Positions 53,629-63,714 are shown, counted from the stretch's first letter. The stretch is 64,000 nucleotides of DNA from Marinobacter shengliensis (GCF_003007715.1 NZ_PXNO01000027.1:558001-622000); one strand, 5' to 3'. Numbers and translations: made by a program. The notes: a model not told the origin generated them from the sequence alone.

Positions 53629-54510
53629 TTGAACCCTTTGGTAACCGTAATCACTCCGGCTTTTAATCGGGCGGAGTATATCACTGAAGCAGTGGAGTCT
53701 GTGCTTGGCCAGTCGTATCCCCGCATCGAATTCATCGTTATTGATGATGGATCCAGCGATGGAACATTCGAAATTCTGCAAAAGTATGAGGCCGGCAAAA
53801 AGCTTGAGTTGCTGTCGCACACCAATCGCGAGAATAAGGGGCAGTCATCTGCGTTGAATTTGGGGTTGAAGGCTGCGAAAGGTGAATACATCGTCATTTT
53901 GGACAGTGACGACTATCTTCACGAAGACAAGATTCGTGATCAGGTAGCTTATCTCGAAGCGCACCCCGAGGTTGGGATGGTGTACGGCCAAGCAATGGCC
54001 GTGTCAGAGAATGGGCAACATCTTTTTCCGCTTCCCCCCGATAGTCACGAGGAAACTGGCGATCCCAACGATCTTCTCTTGGATTGTTACATGGCATTAC
54101 CTGGTGGTGCCATGGTGAGGTCGAAGGTCTTTCAGCAAGCTGGTTTCTTTGAAGAGCGATTTCGAGCGGGGCAAGACCACGATATGGTTTTACGCATTGC
54201 CGAGATAGCACCCTACACTTTTCTTAAAGGAACAGTATTCTTCTATCGAAAGCACGGAGAGTCGATCAGTAAAACTGGTCTTGAGCGACGCTGGAAGGCG
54301 GGGTTTGAGATTCTAGACCGAGCCAAGTCCCGCTATCCGTACAAAAGATCAGTTCTCAGGAAGAGATTGGCGCTTCTGCATTTTCGGATGGCACAAGTTC
54401 GTTGGAAACAAGGTCGTATCTTTCATGCTGCCGCGCATCTACTGCGGGCTGGTATTGGAGACCCCAAAAGGTCCTTCGACGTAATTCGGGGTCATGAAGC
54501 GATTAACTAA
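53629..54510 (+). CDS. Family 2 glycosyltransferase
   Basis: A 293-residue GT-A enzyme. The N-terminal core is VTVITPAFNRAEYITEAVES, the nucleotide site is VIDDGSSDGTFEIL, and the metal site is VILDSDDYLHEDKI. QAGFFEERFRAGQDHDMVLR is the typical acceptor loop. The start is TTG 53629 with AGGTG upstream; no ATG start is available in frame nearby. It begins the second run of plus-strand polysaccharide genes. The sugar is unknown. Confidence 0.87.
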   Translation: MNPLVTVITPAFNRAEYITEAVESVLGQSYPRIEFIVIDDGSSDGTFEILQKYEAGKKLELLSHTNRENKGQSSALNLGLKAAKGEYIVILDSDDYLHEDKIRDQVAYLEAHPEVGMVYGQAMAVSENGQHLFPLPPDSHEETGDPNDLLLDCYMALPGGAMVRSKVFQQAGFFEERFRAGQDHDMVLRIAEIAPYTFLKGTVFFYRKHGESISKTGLERRWKAGFEILDRAKSRYPYKRSVLRKRLALLHFRMAQVRWKQGRIFHAAAHLLRAGIGDPKRSFDVIRGHEAIN

Positions 54511-54528
54511 TTCCAGGAAGCTGTTTTG

Positions 54529-55701
54529 ATGGAAAGTGGAATTCCAAAGAAGATTCTTTATGTAATCGATTGTTTTGAGAGCCCCTACGCCGGTACGGAA
54601 GGGCAGCTCATGCAGTTGTTGGAAAACTTACCGCCAGATCGTTTTGATCCAGAAGTTCTGGTTTTGAGGAACTCAAAGTTTGTGAGCGAGGGAGGTTTGC
54701 CCTGTTCGTTCACTGTTCTTGGGCGATCGAAAGTACTGAGCCCATTAACATGGATTTCGCTATTGCGATTTGCGTTATGCAAGAAAGCGGCAGGCTATCG
54801 CCTATGCCACGTTTTCTTTAACGATTCGTCAATTCTTCTGCCCCCAATTATGGCGATGCTTGGTATCCCGACTTTTATCTCACGCCGTGACATGGGGTTT
54901 TGGTACACATCGGGATACCTGACGCTTCTTCGAAAGACGCGGCATTTTGTAAGCCATGTAATTGCAAATAGTGAAGCAGTGAAAGGCGTTACTATAGAGA
55001 AAGAGCATTTCGAACACGACGAAGTCTCTATTATCTACAATGGCTACCCCACAGGTAAATCTCAAGGTTTTCTGTTGTCAGACCCGGAAAAAAAGCTTCT
55101 GAGGAATCGGTTGGGGCTCCCGGCCGAAGGGCGCTTTGCGATATTGGTTGCTAACCTCCGTGAGATCAAAAGAATAGGTGATGCAATCAGTGCGATGAGC
55201 ATTCTTTCAGATGCTGTGCCCGATGCTCAGTTGGTGCTTGTTGGAGCCGGCGAACAGCGGTCATACCGGGAGCTGGCTCTGCGGCTGGGCGTAAAAGAAC
55301 GAGTCCATTTCCTCGGGGCGCGATCGGATGTAAAGGAGATCTTGCCGGCGATGGATGTCGGATTGTCTTGTTCTGAGTCCGAAGGCTATTCCAATGCCAT
55401 TGTAGAGTACATGCGGGCACGTTTGCCGGTTGTTGCATCTAATGTAGGTGGCAATGCTGAGGCCGTCGTTCATACGCGAACGGGGTATGTTTACCCTTGC
55501 GGGGAGGTAGCCTGTCTCGCTTCATATCTCAGCAAACTATTGCGTAACGAAGAGGATGTAGCAGGTGAAATGGGTGAGGCGGGTTATCGTCTGGCCAGTA
55601 AAAGGCATGATCTGAGTAACATGATTGAGGCTCACGTTCGCCTATATGAATCGTTTATTGGTAGCCATGCCGAGTCGTTTACATCCCAGGAGGCAAAGTG
55701 A
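54529..55701 (+). CDS. Family 4 glycosyltransferase
   Basis: A 390-residue GT-B enzyme with KILYVIDCFESPYAGTEGQL at its N-terminus and a donor domain containing RFAILVANLREIKRIGDAI, VHFLGARSDVKEILPAMDVG and SESEGYSNAIVEYMRARLPV. The last carries the E-x7-E motif. ATG 54529 follows AGGAAG with 8-base spacing, so the TTG one codon earlier is not needed. The end overlaps the deacetylase start (GTGA). Confidence 0.88.
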   Translation: MESGIPKKILYVIDCFESPYAGTEGQLMQLLENLPPDRFDPEVLVLRNSKFVSEGGLPCSFTVLGRSKVLSPLTWISLLRFALCKKAAGYRLCHVFFNDSSILLPPIMAMLGIPTFISRRDMGFWYTSGYLTLLRKTRHFVSHVIANSEAVKGVTIEKEHFEHDEVSIIYNGYPTGKSQGFLLSDPEKKLLRNRLGLPAEGRFAILVANLREIKRIGDAISAMSILSDAVPDAQLVLVGAGEQRSYRELALRLGVKERVHFLGARSDVKEILPAMDVGLSCSESEGYSNAIVEYMRARLPVVASNVGGNAEAVVHTRTGYVYPCGEVACLASYLSKLLRNEEDVAGEMGEAGYRLASKRHDLSNMIEAHVRLYESFIGSHAESFTSQEAK

Positions 55702-56711
55702 ATCTTTCTCGCCTTGTCCGTTTTGCCGGAAGTTGTGGGGGGTATAAATTATCGAGGCTGATTACTTCGAAGAACCCCAGAATATTGATGTATCACCGTT
55801 TTTCCCGAGACGCGGAGCGCGGACATTTGGACGCTGCAATGTTCGAATGGCAAGTTCAATACATAGCCAAAAACTATAAGCCGGTCACTGTTTCTGAGCT
55901 TGCTGAGGATTTGTATCTTAAGCAATGTACACCGAGGAACCGAATTGCTATAACAATCGATGATGGTTACGAAGATTTCTACGAAATCGCCTGGCCGATT
56001 CTTAAGAAATATGGCGTGCCGGCCACCTTCTATGTCACGACGGGATTCGTTTCGGGAGACCTCTGGTTGTGGCCCGATCAACTTAGATACCTCTTGGAAC
56101 ATTCACCATGTTCCACTGGCCAGTTTAGCTTCAGCATTACACAAATCAATACGCCCATCCCGGATGAACAGTTCGAAGCTGAGTACTGGAGAATTAATCA
56201 CTTGATGCTTCAGGCCGATAACGCCGAAAAAATACGATGTCTGAATGAAATGGCAGCAGCATGGATAATTGATCTCCCAAAGATTCCGCCAAAAAGATAT
56301 CGAGCTGTATCTTGGAATCAATTGGAGGAAATGCAGGCGGAAGGATTGGAAGTCGGGGGGCACACGATTACGCATCCTTCTTTGGCTCGGGTGTCAATGG
56401 AAGAGGCAAGGAATGAAATCTTTGGTTGCGCCGAGAAACTGAGGCAGAAGCTGGGAGATTCTATCAGGTCGTTTTGCTATCCCAATGGCACAGCTGACGA
56501 CTTTGTTGGCAGCCAAGTGAAATTTATTAAAGAAGCTGGATTTTCCTGTGCGACCGTAGCGTTCGCTGATACTCAGGGTCATGCTCAGCGTTATGCCATG
56601 CGAAGGCATACCGGCTCTCCAGATCGGTTTCAATTCCTAAAATCGATCTCGGGTGTTGAGCTTTTGGGAATGCAGCTTCGGAATCATTTAGTTGAGACCT
56701 ATTATGATTAG
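55698..56711 (+). CDS. Polysaccharide deacetylase (NodB homology)
   Basis: A 337-residue protein. The catalytic segment is IAITIDDGYEDFYEIAWPIL and the metal motif is GGHTITHPSLARV, followed by SFCYPNGTADDF. The N-terminus has no clear signal peptide, so it may act on lipid-linked sugar at the cytoplasmic side or be exported another way. The start is GTG 55698, coupled to the upstream gene, and the 3' end overlaps the Wzy-like gene by 8 bases. Confidence 0.85.
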   Translation: MNLSRLVRFAGSCGGYKLSRLITSKNPRILMYHRFSRDAERGHLDAAMFEWQVQYIAKNYKPVTVSELAEDLYLKQCTPRNRIAITIDDGYEDFYEIAWPILKKYGVPATFYVTTGFVSGDLWLWPDQLRYLLEHSPCSTGQFSFSITQINTPIPDEQFEAEYWRINHLMLQADNAEKIRCLNEMAAAWIIDLPKIPPKRYRAVSWNQLEEMQAEGLEVGGHTITHPSLARVSMEEARNEIFGCAEKLRQKLGDSIRSFCYPNGTADDFVGSQVKFIKEAGFSCATVAFADTQGHAQRYAMRRHTGSPDRFQFLKSISGVELLGMQLRNHLVETYYD

Positions 56712-58080
56712 CCGTCCAAAAGTCTCGGTAATTGGCGTGAGTGATCAAAAAAAAGCAGGCAATTCAGGATCTATCAACAGTGTTACATTTGTAATATTTT
56801 TATATTTTTTGATCGATTTTTTTCTGCATCTTTCTGCTCGAATACCCGGATACGGTGTTATTAGGCCTACTTTGCTTCTCGTGCTAATTATATCTATTTC
56901 TTTGTTTGTTCAGAGAGATAAGATTTCAGGTTGGAGTAAAGATCGATTAGCATCCGTTTTATTAGTTTTAATAGGTTATATTATTATCTCTTTACCTTTG
57001 GTCGAGTGGCCCGGTAGCGTTTTGAGAAATAATCTTTCTGATTTCGTGAAGGCTGTTGTGTTTTTTTTCTTTACGGCGTTGTTGGTTGATGATGAACGCA
57101 GGCTCAAGATCTTTCTTTTTATATTTTTAGGATGTCAGGTTGTTCGTATTTTCGAACCTTTATTTCTCAACCTTACTGAGGGATATTGGGGAAGCAAGAC
57201 GTATATCGGGCACGGTGAGTTTTCACAAAGATTGGCTGGCGCTCCCTCAGATGTTATTAACCCAAACGAACTAGGATTCGTTATTGTTACTTTAATACCA
57301 TTTATACACTATTTATTATGGTCAAGAGGTTTAAAATATAAAGTTATATATTTGTTGTTGTTGTTTCCAATTCTTTATGCTTTGATCCTTACTCAATCCA
57401 GAGGCGCGTTTGTTGCTCTTTTAGTGATTGCTTTCTTTATTTTTAAAGAGTCTAAACAGAAATTTAGACTGGTTTTGGTCTCGATCGTTATTGCATTTCT
57501 TGGATGGAGTAGTATGAGTGGTGATCAAAAAGATCGATATCTCTCTCTAATTGGTAAGTCGGAGACCTCTAATGCGACCACTGTTGACGGCCGACTGGAT
57601 GGAATTGTTCGGGAGTTTTCGCTAGGTCTGGAGCGGCCAATTGTGGGGCATGGTCTAGGTACAACTCCGGAGGCAAAAACGCACATCTTAGGTCGTCGAC
57701 AGGCTTCTCATAATCTATATGCTGAGCTATTAATTGAGCTTGGTATCATTGGGACGATTATTTTCTTAGTCTTTCTTTTTAGGGTATATCAAAAGCTATC
57801 TTTAAATAAATCAAAGATTGAAGGCTTAGATGGCGATGCTTTTAATTTCCACCGTATGTTAAATAAATCGATGATTGCTGTCTTTTGGATGTATGCAGTT
57901 TATAGTTTAAATTATTGGGGGTTGTCTCAATATTATTGGTATTTGTTTGGTGGGCTGGCTTTGGCTTTTCATAATATTTTGATAAATAATGCGGTTGCTG
58001 ATGACCCCGTGGTTTCTACAGAGTTAAAGTTCCCATTGGCAAAAAGGTTTATGCGACGAGCCGGGAAATTAAACGGCTAA
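56704..58080 (+). CDS. O-antigen ligase / Wzy polymerase family membrane protein
   Basis: A 458-residue inner-membrane protein with about ten to twelve helices. The Wzy_C region is visible as LILTQSRGAFVALLVIAFF with the conserved Arg, then GHGLGTTPEAKTH and ASHNLYAELLIELGIIGTI. It should polymerise or ligate the exopolysaccharide at the periplasmic face. ATG 56704 overlaps the upstream stop; the TTG at 56692 is less likely. Its DNA is very AT-rich: bases 57301-57360 have 12 G or C of 60. Confidence 0.85.
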   Translation: MISRPKVSVIGVSDQKKAGNSGSINSVTFVIFLYFLIDFFLHLSARIPGYGVIRPTLLLVLIISISLFVQRDKISGWSKDRLASVLLVLIGYIIISLPLVEWPGSVLRNNLSDFVKAVVFFFFTALLVDDERRLKIFLFIFLGCQVVRIFEPLFLNLTEGYWGSKTYIGHGEFSQRLAGAPSDVINPNELGFVIVTLIPFIHYLLWSRGLKYKVIYLLLLFPILYALILTQSRGAFVALLVIAFFIFKESKQKFRLVLVSIVIAFLGWSSMSGDQKDRYLSLIGKSETSNATTVDGRLDGIVREFSLGLERPIVGHGLGTTPEAKTHILGRRQASHNLYAELLIELGIIGTIIFLVFLFRVYQKLSLNKSKIEGLDGDAFNFHRMLNKSMIAVFWMYAVYSLNYWGLSQYYWYLFGGLALAFHNILINNAVADDPVVSTELKFPLAKRFMRRAGKLNG

Positions 58081-58094
58081 CTCTAGGTTTATAT

Positions 58095-59222
58095 ATGAAA
58101 GTATTAATGACAGCGATGCAGCCAAGCGGTGGAATAAAAACTTTTTTCCGGTACGTGTATCAGCAGCCAGCGTTCAATAACGACTATTTTGTGCTTGTTG
58201 CACCGGATCCTGATGGTAGTCTTCAAGATTTCCTCAACACCACGGTAGCGCCGAGAAAAATGCAAGTAATTCACACAGGGTGTGCCCCGCTTGAATTTAT
58301 AAAAGCTGTTAGAAATGAGATGAAATCTGGTGACTATGACCTTATACATTCGCATGGGTTTGGTGCGGGGTTGCTAACTGAGCTAGCCTCAAATTTTATT
58401 GTCGGTCCCAAACATTTAATGACAGCACACGATGTTTTTCTGCCGTCTCAATTTTCTAGTATAAAATCTAGAATAAAAAAGCATATTATGGCCGCTGTCT
58501 TCGGAAAAATTGATGCGATACATACAGTAACCCAAGACGCAACACGTAATTTTCAAGAGTTTTTTCCAAGTATTCCCAGGTCAATCTTTTATCCTATCCT
58601 CCATGGTGTTGATACGCATTACTTTGAGGCGGGTGTTCCCTGGAATATAAGAGAGGAGCTCTCTATTTCAGCATCTATTCCGATTATTGGTTTTTTTGGC
58701 CGATTTATGGGTCAAAAGGGATTTCGAACACTTGTCGAAGCAGTTGCCCTATTAAAGGAGTGTAATGAGATAGATCGCCCGCTTCCGGTGGTAGTCACTT
58801 TCGGTTTGGGAGGGTTTATTAGGGAAGATTATGAGTATCTGGAGGGCTTGGGGCTTGGCGACAGCTTTATTCAAATGGATGGAACCGATAATATGCCCGC
58901 AATGCTCAAGGCGATGGATATGGTCGTCATGCCCTCACGCTGGGAGGCATGTGGTCTTCTGGGGATGGAAGTCCTGGCGGCGGGTGTTCCGCTTATTTCG
59001 ACAGATTGCATAGGGCTTCGTGAGGTTGTCTCGGGATCACCCGCTCGAATTTTTTCTCCGGGAGATGTCGGGGGGCTCGCCGAATTGATCACAAAAGAAA
59101 TAGAAAACCCAACCAAAGACGTGTTCAGGAAGTATCAACCTGAAGCAGTTCAACGTTTCGCAATTGAAAGGCCCGCACGGACCCTCCGGGGTCTGTACCA
59201 TAATCTCTCGGGCGGTTTGTAA
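58095..59222 (+). CDS. Family 4 glycosyltransferase
   Basis: A 375-residue GT-B enzyme beginning VLMTAMQPSGGIKTFFRYVY. It has IHSHGFGAGLLTELAS in the acceptor domain, IGFFGRFMGQKGFRTLVEA at the hinge and MPSRWEACGLLGMEVLAAGV with the E-x7-E pair. AT content is intermediate between the Wzy-like gene and the flippase. It ends directly against the next start codon, with no gap. Confidence 0.87.
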   Translation: MKVLMTAMQPSGGIKTFFRYVYQQPAFNNDYFVLVAPDPDGSLQDFLNTTVAPRKMQVIHTGCAPLEFIKAVRNEMKSGDYDLIHSHGFGAGLLTELASNFIVGPKHLMTAHDVFLPSQFSSIKSRIKKHIMAAVFGKIDAIHTVTQDATRNFQEFFPSIPRSIFYPILHGVDTHYFEAGVPWNIREELSISASIPIIGFFGRFMGQKGFRTLVEAVALLKECNEIDRPLPVVVTFGLGGFIREDYEYLEGLGLGDSFIQMDGTDNMPAMLKAMDMVVMPSRWEACGLLGMEVLAAGVPLISTDCIGLREVVSGSPARIFSPGDVGGLAELITKEIENPTKDVFRKYQPEAVQRFAIERPARTLRGLYHNLSGGL

Positions 59223-60737
59223 ATGATTCGAACCCTTTTCGTAAATACCGGATCAAATGTCTTGGTGATGATCGTTAAATTGATAATCACCTTTATTATG
59301 ACCCCCGTCTTCGTTCACAACCTAGGAAAGTACGACTACGGTTTGTGGGAGATGATTGGCGCGGTGATCGGCTACATGGGGATATTGGACCTAGGCCTGA
59401 GGCCTGCCATCAGTCGGTATGCCGCGAAACACCACGCGGAGCAGGATTCACGGGCGCTTCAGTCTGTGTACATGTCCGCAATTGCGTTCATGATGATGGT
59501 CGGGCTGCTTCTTTTCGCATTCTTCTTTTGCTGGGGAGTCTGGTTTTCAGGTGCAATCGCCCCGGAAGGTGAGACCTACCAGAAATACACCCTGTTTCTG
59601 ATCATCATTGGCGCCCACCTGTTAATCTCGTTTCCCGGGTATGTTGCAGAAAGCTACCTGGAAGGTTTCCAGAAGTACTATCTTAAAAACAACATCACGA
59701 TTATCAATTCTATAGTAGGCTCCACGCTTCTTTATCTGTTCATCACTCCTGAAAACGGACTGGTGCTTTTAGCAGGCATTAATGCAATTGGGGTTTCCAT
59801 AAAATACCTGCTCTTCATGTGGTTACTTTCCCGCCCGGCATTCGGTGCGATTAGGGCCTGTTGGCGATCGTACTCCTGGGTGCGTCTAAAAGAGCTTATT
59901 GTTTTCGGTTTCAAATCTTTCATTCAAGGTATCGCCACCCGTGTCGAAAACGCCACAGATGTTTTGGTGATCGGCTTGATTATGGGGCCCGCCATGGTGC
60001 CGTTTTACAGCATCCCGGCGAACCTGACTCAGCATATTCGAAATCTCGGGTGGACACTAACCCACGCCTTTATGCCGCTATTTAGCGGCTTGAGCGCGAA
60101 GGCAGAGAACGACACCATCCGGCAGGTTTTTCTGGTTTCATCCCGTTACGTTGTCAGTATTCTTTTGGCCATGGGTACCGGGGCCCTGTTGTTAGGCGTG
60201 CCTTTTATTTCGATTTGGCTGGGCCCCGAGTTTGGTGAGAAGGCGGAATGGCTTATCGTGTTTCTGGTTTTCTTTACCGTTCTGCCATTCATAAACCCTT
60301 TTGCCAGCCGTTATCTTACGGCGATTAACAAGCATGGAATTTTTGCCCGTCTTACGCCTTTGTCCGCGATATTGAATATTGGTCTTAGCCTTGTTCTGGT
60401 GCACCCTTTTGGTCTGGAAGGTGTAGCTTTTGCCTCAGTGGTACCGGGGCTCATCTTTGTGCCTTTATATCTTAGTTATACATGCAAGCACCTGGAACTA
60501 TCTGTCAGGGAGTACCTTCGTGTTTCGGTGCTGCCGGGTTTTGCCCCGGCAGGGATAATGGCGTTGATTCTATTGGGTATGGGTGAGTTCCTGGCATACG
60601 ATTCCTACTCGGAGATTGTTGCTGGCGCTCTGCTGAGCAGTATTTCGTGGCTTATGGCATTTTGGTTACTGGTATTAAACAGGGACGAGAGAGCATATCT
60701 GAATGTCCGGATTGCTCGTATGGCGGGAAGGAAATAA
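59223..60737 (+). CDS. Oligosaccharide flippase (Wzx family)
   Basis: A 504-residue MOP-superfamily transporter with about fourteen helices. The N-terminus TGSNVLVMIVKLIITFIMTP and GKYDYGLWEMIGAVIGYMGI are typical of lipid-linked oligosaccharide flippases. LDLGLRPAISRYAAKHHAE is a family loop. It should move the lipid-linked repeat unit to the periplasmic side before polymerisation by the Wzy-like protein. GC content returns toward the level of the housekeeping genes. Confidence 0.87.
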   Translation: MIRTLFVNTGSNVLVMIVKLIITFIMTPVFVHNLGKYDYGLWEMIGAVIGYMGILDLGLRPAISRYAAKHHAEQDSRALQSVYMSAIAFMMMVGLLLFAFFFCWGVWFSGAIAPEGETYQKYTLFLIIIGAHLLISFPGYVAESYLEGFQKYYLKNNITIINSIVGSTLLYLFITPENGLVLLAGINAIGVSIKYLLFMWLLSRPAFGAIRACWRSYSWVRLKELIVFGFKSFIQGIATRVENATDVLVIGLIMGPAMVPFYSIPANLTQHIRNLGWTLTHAFMPLFSGLSAKAENDTIRQVFLVSSRYVVSILLAMGTGALLLGVPFISIWLGPEFGEKAEWLIVFLVFFTVLPFINPFASRYLTAINKHGIFARLTPLSAILNIGLSLVLVHPFGLEGVAFASVVPGLIFVPLYLSYTCKHLELSVREYLRVSVLPGFAPAGIMALILLGMGEFLAYDSYSEIVAGALLSSISWLMAFWLLVLNRDERAYLNVRIARMAGRK

Positions 60738-60740
60738 GGA

Positions 60741-62672
60741 ATGTGTGGTTTTGCCGGATTTGTTAGTACAAAGCCTTTTTCTGACGATGAACATGTTCTA
60801 GAGCAGATGGGGCGTGCTATCGAGCATAGAGGACCTGATGGTGCGGGAATATGGCTTGACCACAGTTTGTCCGTCGGCCTGAGTCACCGTCGCCTGTCGA
60901 TTATTGATCTTTCGAAGTTTGGCGCCCAGCCGATGGCGTCGGAGTCCGGCCGTTTTGTTATTGCATTCAATGGTGAAATATATAACTTTCGCCTGCTGCG
61001 CAAAGAGCTGGAAGCCAAAGGTGCGATATTTCGAGGGCATTCAGATACTGAAGTTATGCTTGCAGCATTCGAGGCCTGGGGGGTCGAACCGGCCCTCCAG
61101 CGACTTTCAGGGATGTTCGCCTTTGCGTTAGTAGACAAGCGGTTCCGTAAGCTTTATCTGGCAAGGGACCGAATGGGGGAAAAGCCCCTGTACTATGGCT
61201 GGCAGGGTGAAAGCCTGCTTTTTGGTTCAGAGCTTCGGGCATTACGCCAACATCCCGATTGGCAGGGGGCAATTGATACATCCGTCCTGCCTGCGCTCCT
61301 GCGCCACAATGTGATTCCTGCCCCCCGCACCATATACCAGGGTATATGCAAGCTACCGCAAGCTTCTTATGTGTGCCTCGAGCTCGATCATCCTCAGTCC
61401 GGTCAGCTACTGGAGACCAAACGTTATTGGAAGCTGGAAACCTGCTTTGAGGAGCGGTCCGGGTTCACGTTAGAAAGTGCTGCCGATGAGCTCGAAAGGC
61501 TACTGAAGCAGTCAATCAGTGACCAGATGGTATCTGATGTACCGCTCGGTGCTTTTTTGTCCGGTGGCATCGATTCATCTACCGTGGTTGGCATCATGCA
61601 GAGCATGGCCAGTCAGCCAGTACGTACCTTCAGCATTGGTTTTCGTGAAGAAGGCTTTAATGAGGCAGAACATGCAGGGGCAGTCGCGAAGCATCTTGGT
61701 ACGGACCATACCGAGCTTTATGTGACTGAGCAGGAAGCCAGAGACTTGGTTCCGAACATCCCTGTAATTTACGATGAACCCTTTGCGGACTCCTCGCAGA
61801 TTCCCACATTTCTGGTTAGTCAGATGACGCGTAAGCACGTCACGGTCGCTCTATCCGGCGATGGCGGCGACGAGTTGTTTTGTGGCTATACCCGTTACCC
61901 TGGCATGCTGAATGCCTGGAATAGCCGTTCATCGGCTGTTGGTCGTCTTAAGCGTGTTGCTGCCAGTTTACCATCGGGGCTGTCTGCCCGGCTGGTTCGC
62001 GCTCTGGTGCATTCCCAGAGACATCGAAGCGTAGAGGCAATTCAGTATCAGCTGTGCAGAATTCGATCGATTGCCGGAGCTTCCGATCTTTCTGAATTTT
62101 ACCGCCGGTCGGTATCCCTTTGGCCAGATCCTGCCATCGCGCTGAAGGCGGCAGGCGAGTACGGTTATGGATTGAACAGTACTCTTGCTGAAGGTATCCC
62201 GGAAAATACGCTCAAAACCCTGATGTGGCGAGATCTTAACTGGTATCTGCCAGATGACATCCTGACCAAAGTGGATCGTGCGGCTATGGCATGCAGCCTG
62301 GAAACCCGTATTCCAATGTTGGCTCCGGAAATCGTGTCGTTCGCACTGGGGCTACCCGATTCCCTCAATCTTCAGGGCGGTGTTGGCAAGCAGGTACTCA
62401 GGTCTGTGCTATACCGTTATGTACCGCGGAACCTTATTGACCGTCCCAAGCAGGGATTCGCAGTACCGGTCGCGGCTTGGTTGAGAGGCGCACTCCGGGA
62501 GTGGGCGGAGGAGCTACTGGCCGAGCATCGGCTCGCTCAGCAAGCATATTGGCATACGGGAATGGTGCGCTGGATGTGGAAGGAGCATCTTTCTGGCCGG
62601 GAAGATTATAGTTTTGAGCTTTGGGGCATTTTGATGTTCCAGGCTTGGCTTAGCGAGTGTCAAAGGGGATGA
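60741..62672 (+). CDS. asnB: Asparagine-synthase-family glutamine amidotransferase
   Basis: A 643-residue enzyme starting MCGFAGF, so Cys2 is the glutaminase nucleophile. The N-terminal glutaminase domain has HRGPDGAGIW, LSHRRLSIID and FNGEIYNFRLL. The C-terminal synthetase has the PP-loop FLSGGIDSSTVVGI and SGDGGDELFCGYTRYP. It is either an AsnB or the amidotransferase found in exosortase A loci; location favours the second. It could amidate a uronic acid or other carboxyl group on the polymer. It starts 3 bases after the flippase gene. Confidence 0.87.
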   Translation: MCGFAGFVSTKPFSDDEHVLEQMGRAIEHRGPDGAGIWLDHSLSVGLSHRRLSIIDLSKFGAQPMASESGRFVIAFNGEIYNFRLLRKELEAKGAIFRGHSDTEVMLAAFEAWGVEPALQRLSGMFAFALVDKRFRKLYLARDRMGEKPLYYGWQGESLLFGSELRALRQHPDWQGAIDTSVLPALLRHNVIPAPRTIYQGICKLPQASYVCLELDHPQSGQLLETKRYWKLETCFEERSGFTLESAADELERLLKQSISDQMVSDVPLGAFLSGGIDSSTVVGIMQSMASQPVRTFSIGFREEGFNEAEHAGAVAKHLGTDHTELYVTEQEARDLVPNIPVIYDEPFADSSQIPTFLVSQMTRKHVTVALSGDGGDELFCGYTRYPGMLNAWNSRSSAVGRLKRVAASLPSGLSARLVRALVHSQRHRSVEAIQYQLCRIRSIAGASDLSEFYRRSVSLWPDPAIALKAAGEYGYGLNSTLAEGIPENTLKTLMWRDLNWYLPDDILTKVDRAAMACSLETRIPMLAPEIVSFALGLPDSLNLQGGVGKQVLRSVLYRYVPRNLIDRPKQGFAVPVAAWLRGALREWAEELLAEHRLAQQAYWHTGMVRWMWKEHLSGREDYSFELWGILMFQAWLSECQRG

Positions 62673-62676
62673 GGGT

Positions 62677-63714
62677 GTGAAAGATCGGATTTATGGGATG
62701 CTGAGACGAGCTGGTGCTTTTTACCTGATGCGGCGGCTTTTTCGGCACAAATTGATGATCCTTTGCTACCACGGTATCTCGCTGGATGATGAACACGAGT
62801 GGTGGCCTGGCGTATTTATGACAGAGGATCGGTTTCGTGGAAGGTTGAAACTGTTAAAGGATCATGGATATCGGGTCCTGGGGCTCGGAGATGCACTAAA
62901 CAGGTTATCCGAAGGATCACTGCCGGCTAATTCGATTGTGATTACAGCTGATGATGGTTATTTGAACTCACCAGAGACCCTGGTCGAATGTTGTCAGGAA
63001 TTTGGTTATCCGCTGACTATTTACGTGACCTCTTACTACGCAGAGAAGCAGACCCCTATTTTTAATGTCATGGTTCAGTATCTGTTTTGGAAAACCGATA
63101 GATCGAGTTTAAAGGGGGATCTTTCTGCTATCGGGCTACCCGGGGTTGATCATATTGATCTTGAAGACTCTGTGGAGAAGCAGAGGTGGTGCGAGAGAAT
63201 AATTAACTACGGCAGAGCAAACTGTGACGAGAATGGCCGCCAAAATATTCTGAAAGCTTTGTGTGCCAAGTTGGAATTGAATTACGGCGGTATGGTAACA
63301 GCTGGGATGTTTCGGCTGATGGGCCAGAAACAACTTCAGATGATTGCGGATAAGGGGGTTGACGTCCAGCTTCACACACATCGTCACGTTTTCCCTGTGG
63401 ATAAGGACCAGGCTAACCGTGAAATTAGTGAAAATCGCGAGTTTCTTGAGCCTATTGCCGGTAAGTCTCTTGAGCATTTCTGTTATCCGAGCGGTAAGTG
63501 GGATCCGGCCCAGCTACCTTGGCTCAATAAAATGAGTATTCGGTCAGCAACTACCTGTAATCTGGGCTTTGTGTCAGAAGGTGATGATTATCTGACTCTG
63601 AGACGCTATCTGGATAAACAGACGATCAGCGATAATGAGTTCTTGGCAGAGATCTCGGGCTTTCTGGCATTTGCCAGACAGATTCGAGGTAAGGTGCGTT
63701 CGATATGGAACTAG
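62677..63714 (+). CDS. Polysaccharide deacetylase family protein
   Basis: A 345-residue NodB-like protein. Catalytic segment IVITADDGYLNSPETLVECC has the Asp-Asp pair, and VQLHTHRHVFPVDKD is the His-rich metal motif. A short CYHGISLDDEHEWW precedes the domain. There is no clear signal peptide. The start is GTG 62677, 4 bases after the preceding stop. Its last codons overlap the following open frame by 10 bases. It is the third deacetylase in the locus and is only distantly like the other two. Confidence 0.83.
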   Translation: MKDRIYGMLRRAGAFYLMRRLFRHKLMILCYHGISLDDEHEWWPGVFMTEDRFRGRLKLLKDHGYRVLGLGDALNRLSEGSLPANSIVITADDGYLNSPETLVECCQEFGYPLTIYVTSYYAEKQTPIFNVMVQYLFWKTDRSSLKGDLSAIGLPGVDHIDLEDSVEKQRWCERIINYGRANCDENGRQNILKALCAKLELNYGGMVTAGMFRLMGQKQLQMIADKGVDVQLHTHRHVFPVDKDQANREISENREFLEPIAGKSLEHFCYPSGKWDPAQLPWLNKMSIRSATTCNLGFVSEGDDYLTLRRYLDKQTISDNEFLAEISGFLAFARQIRGKVRSIWN

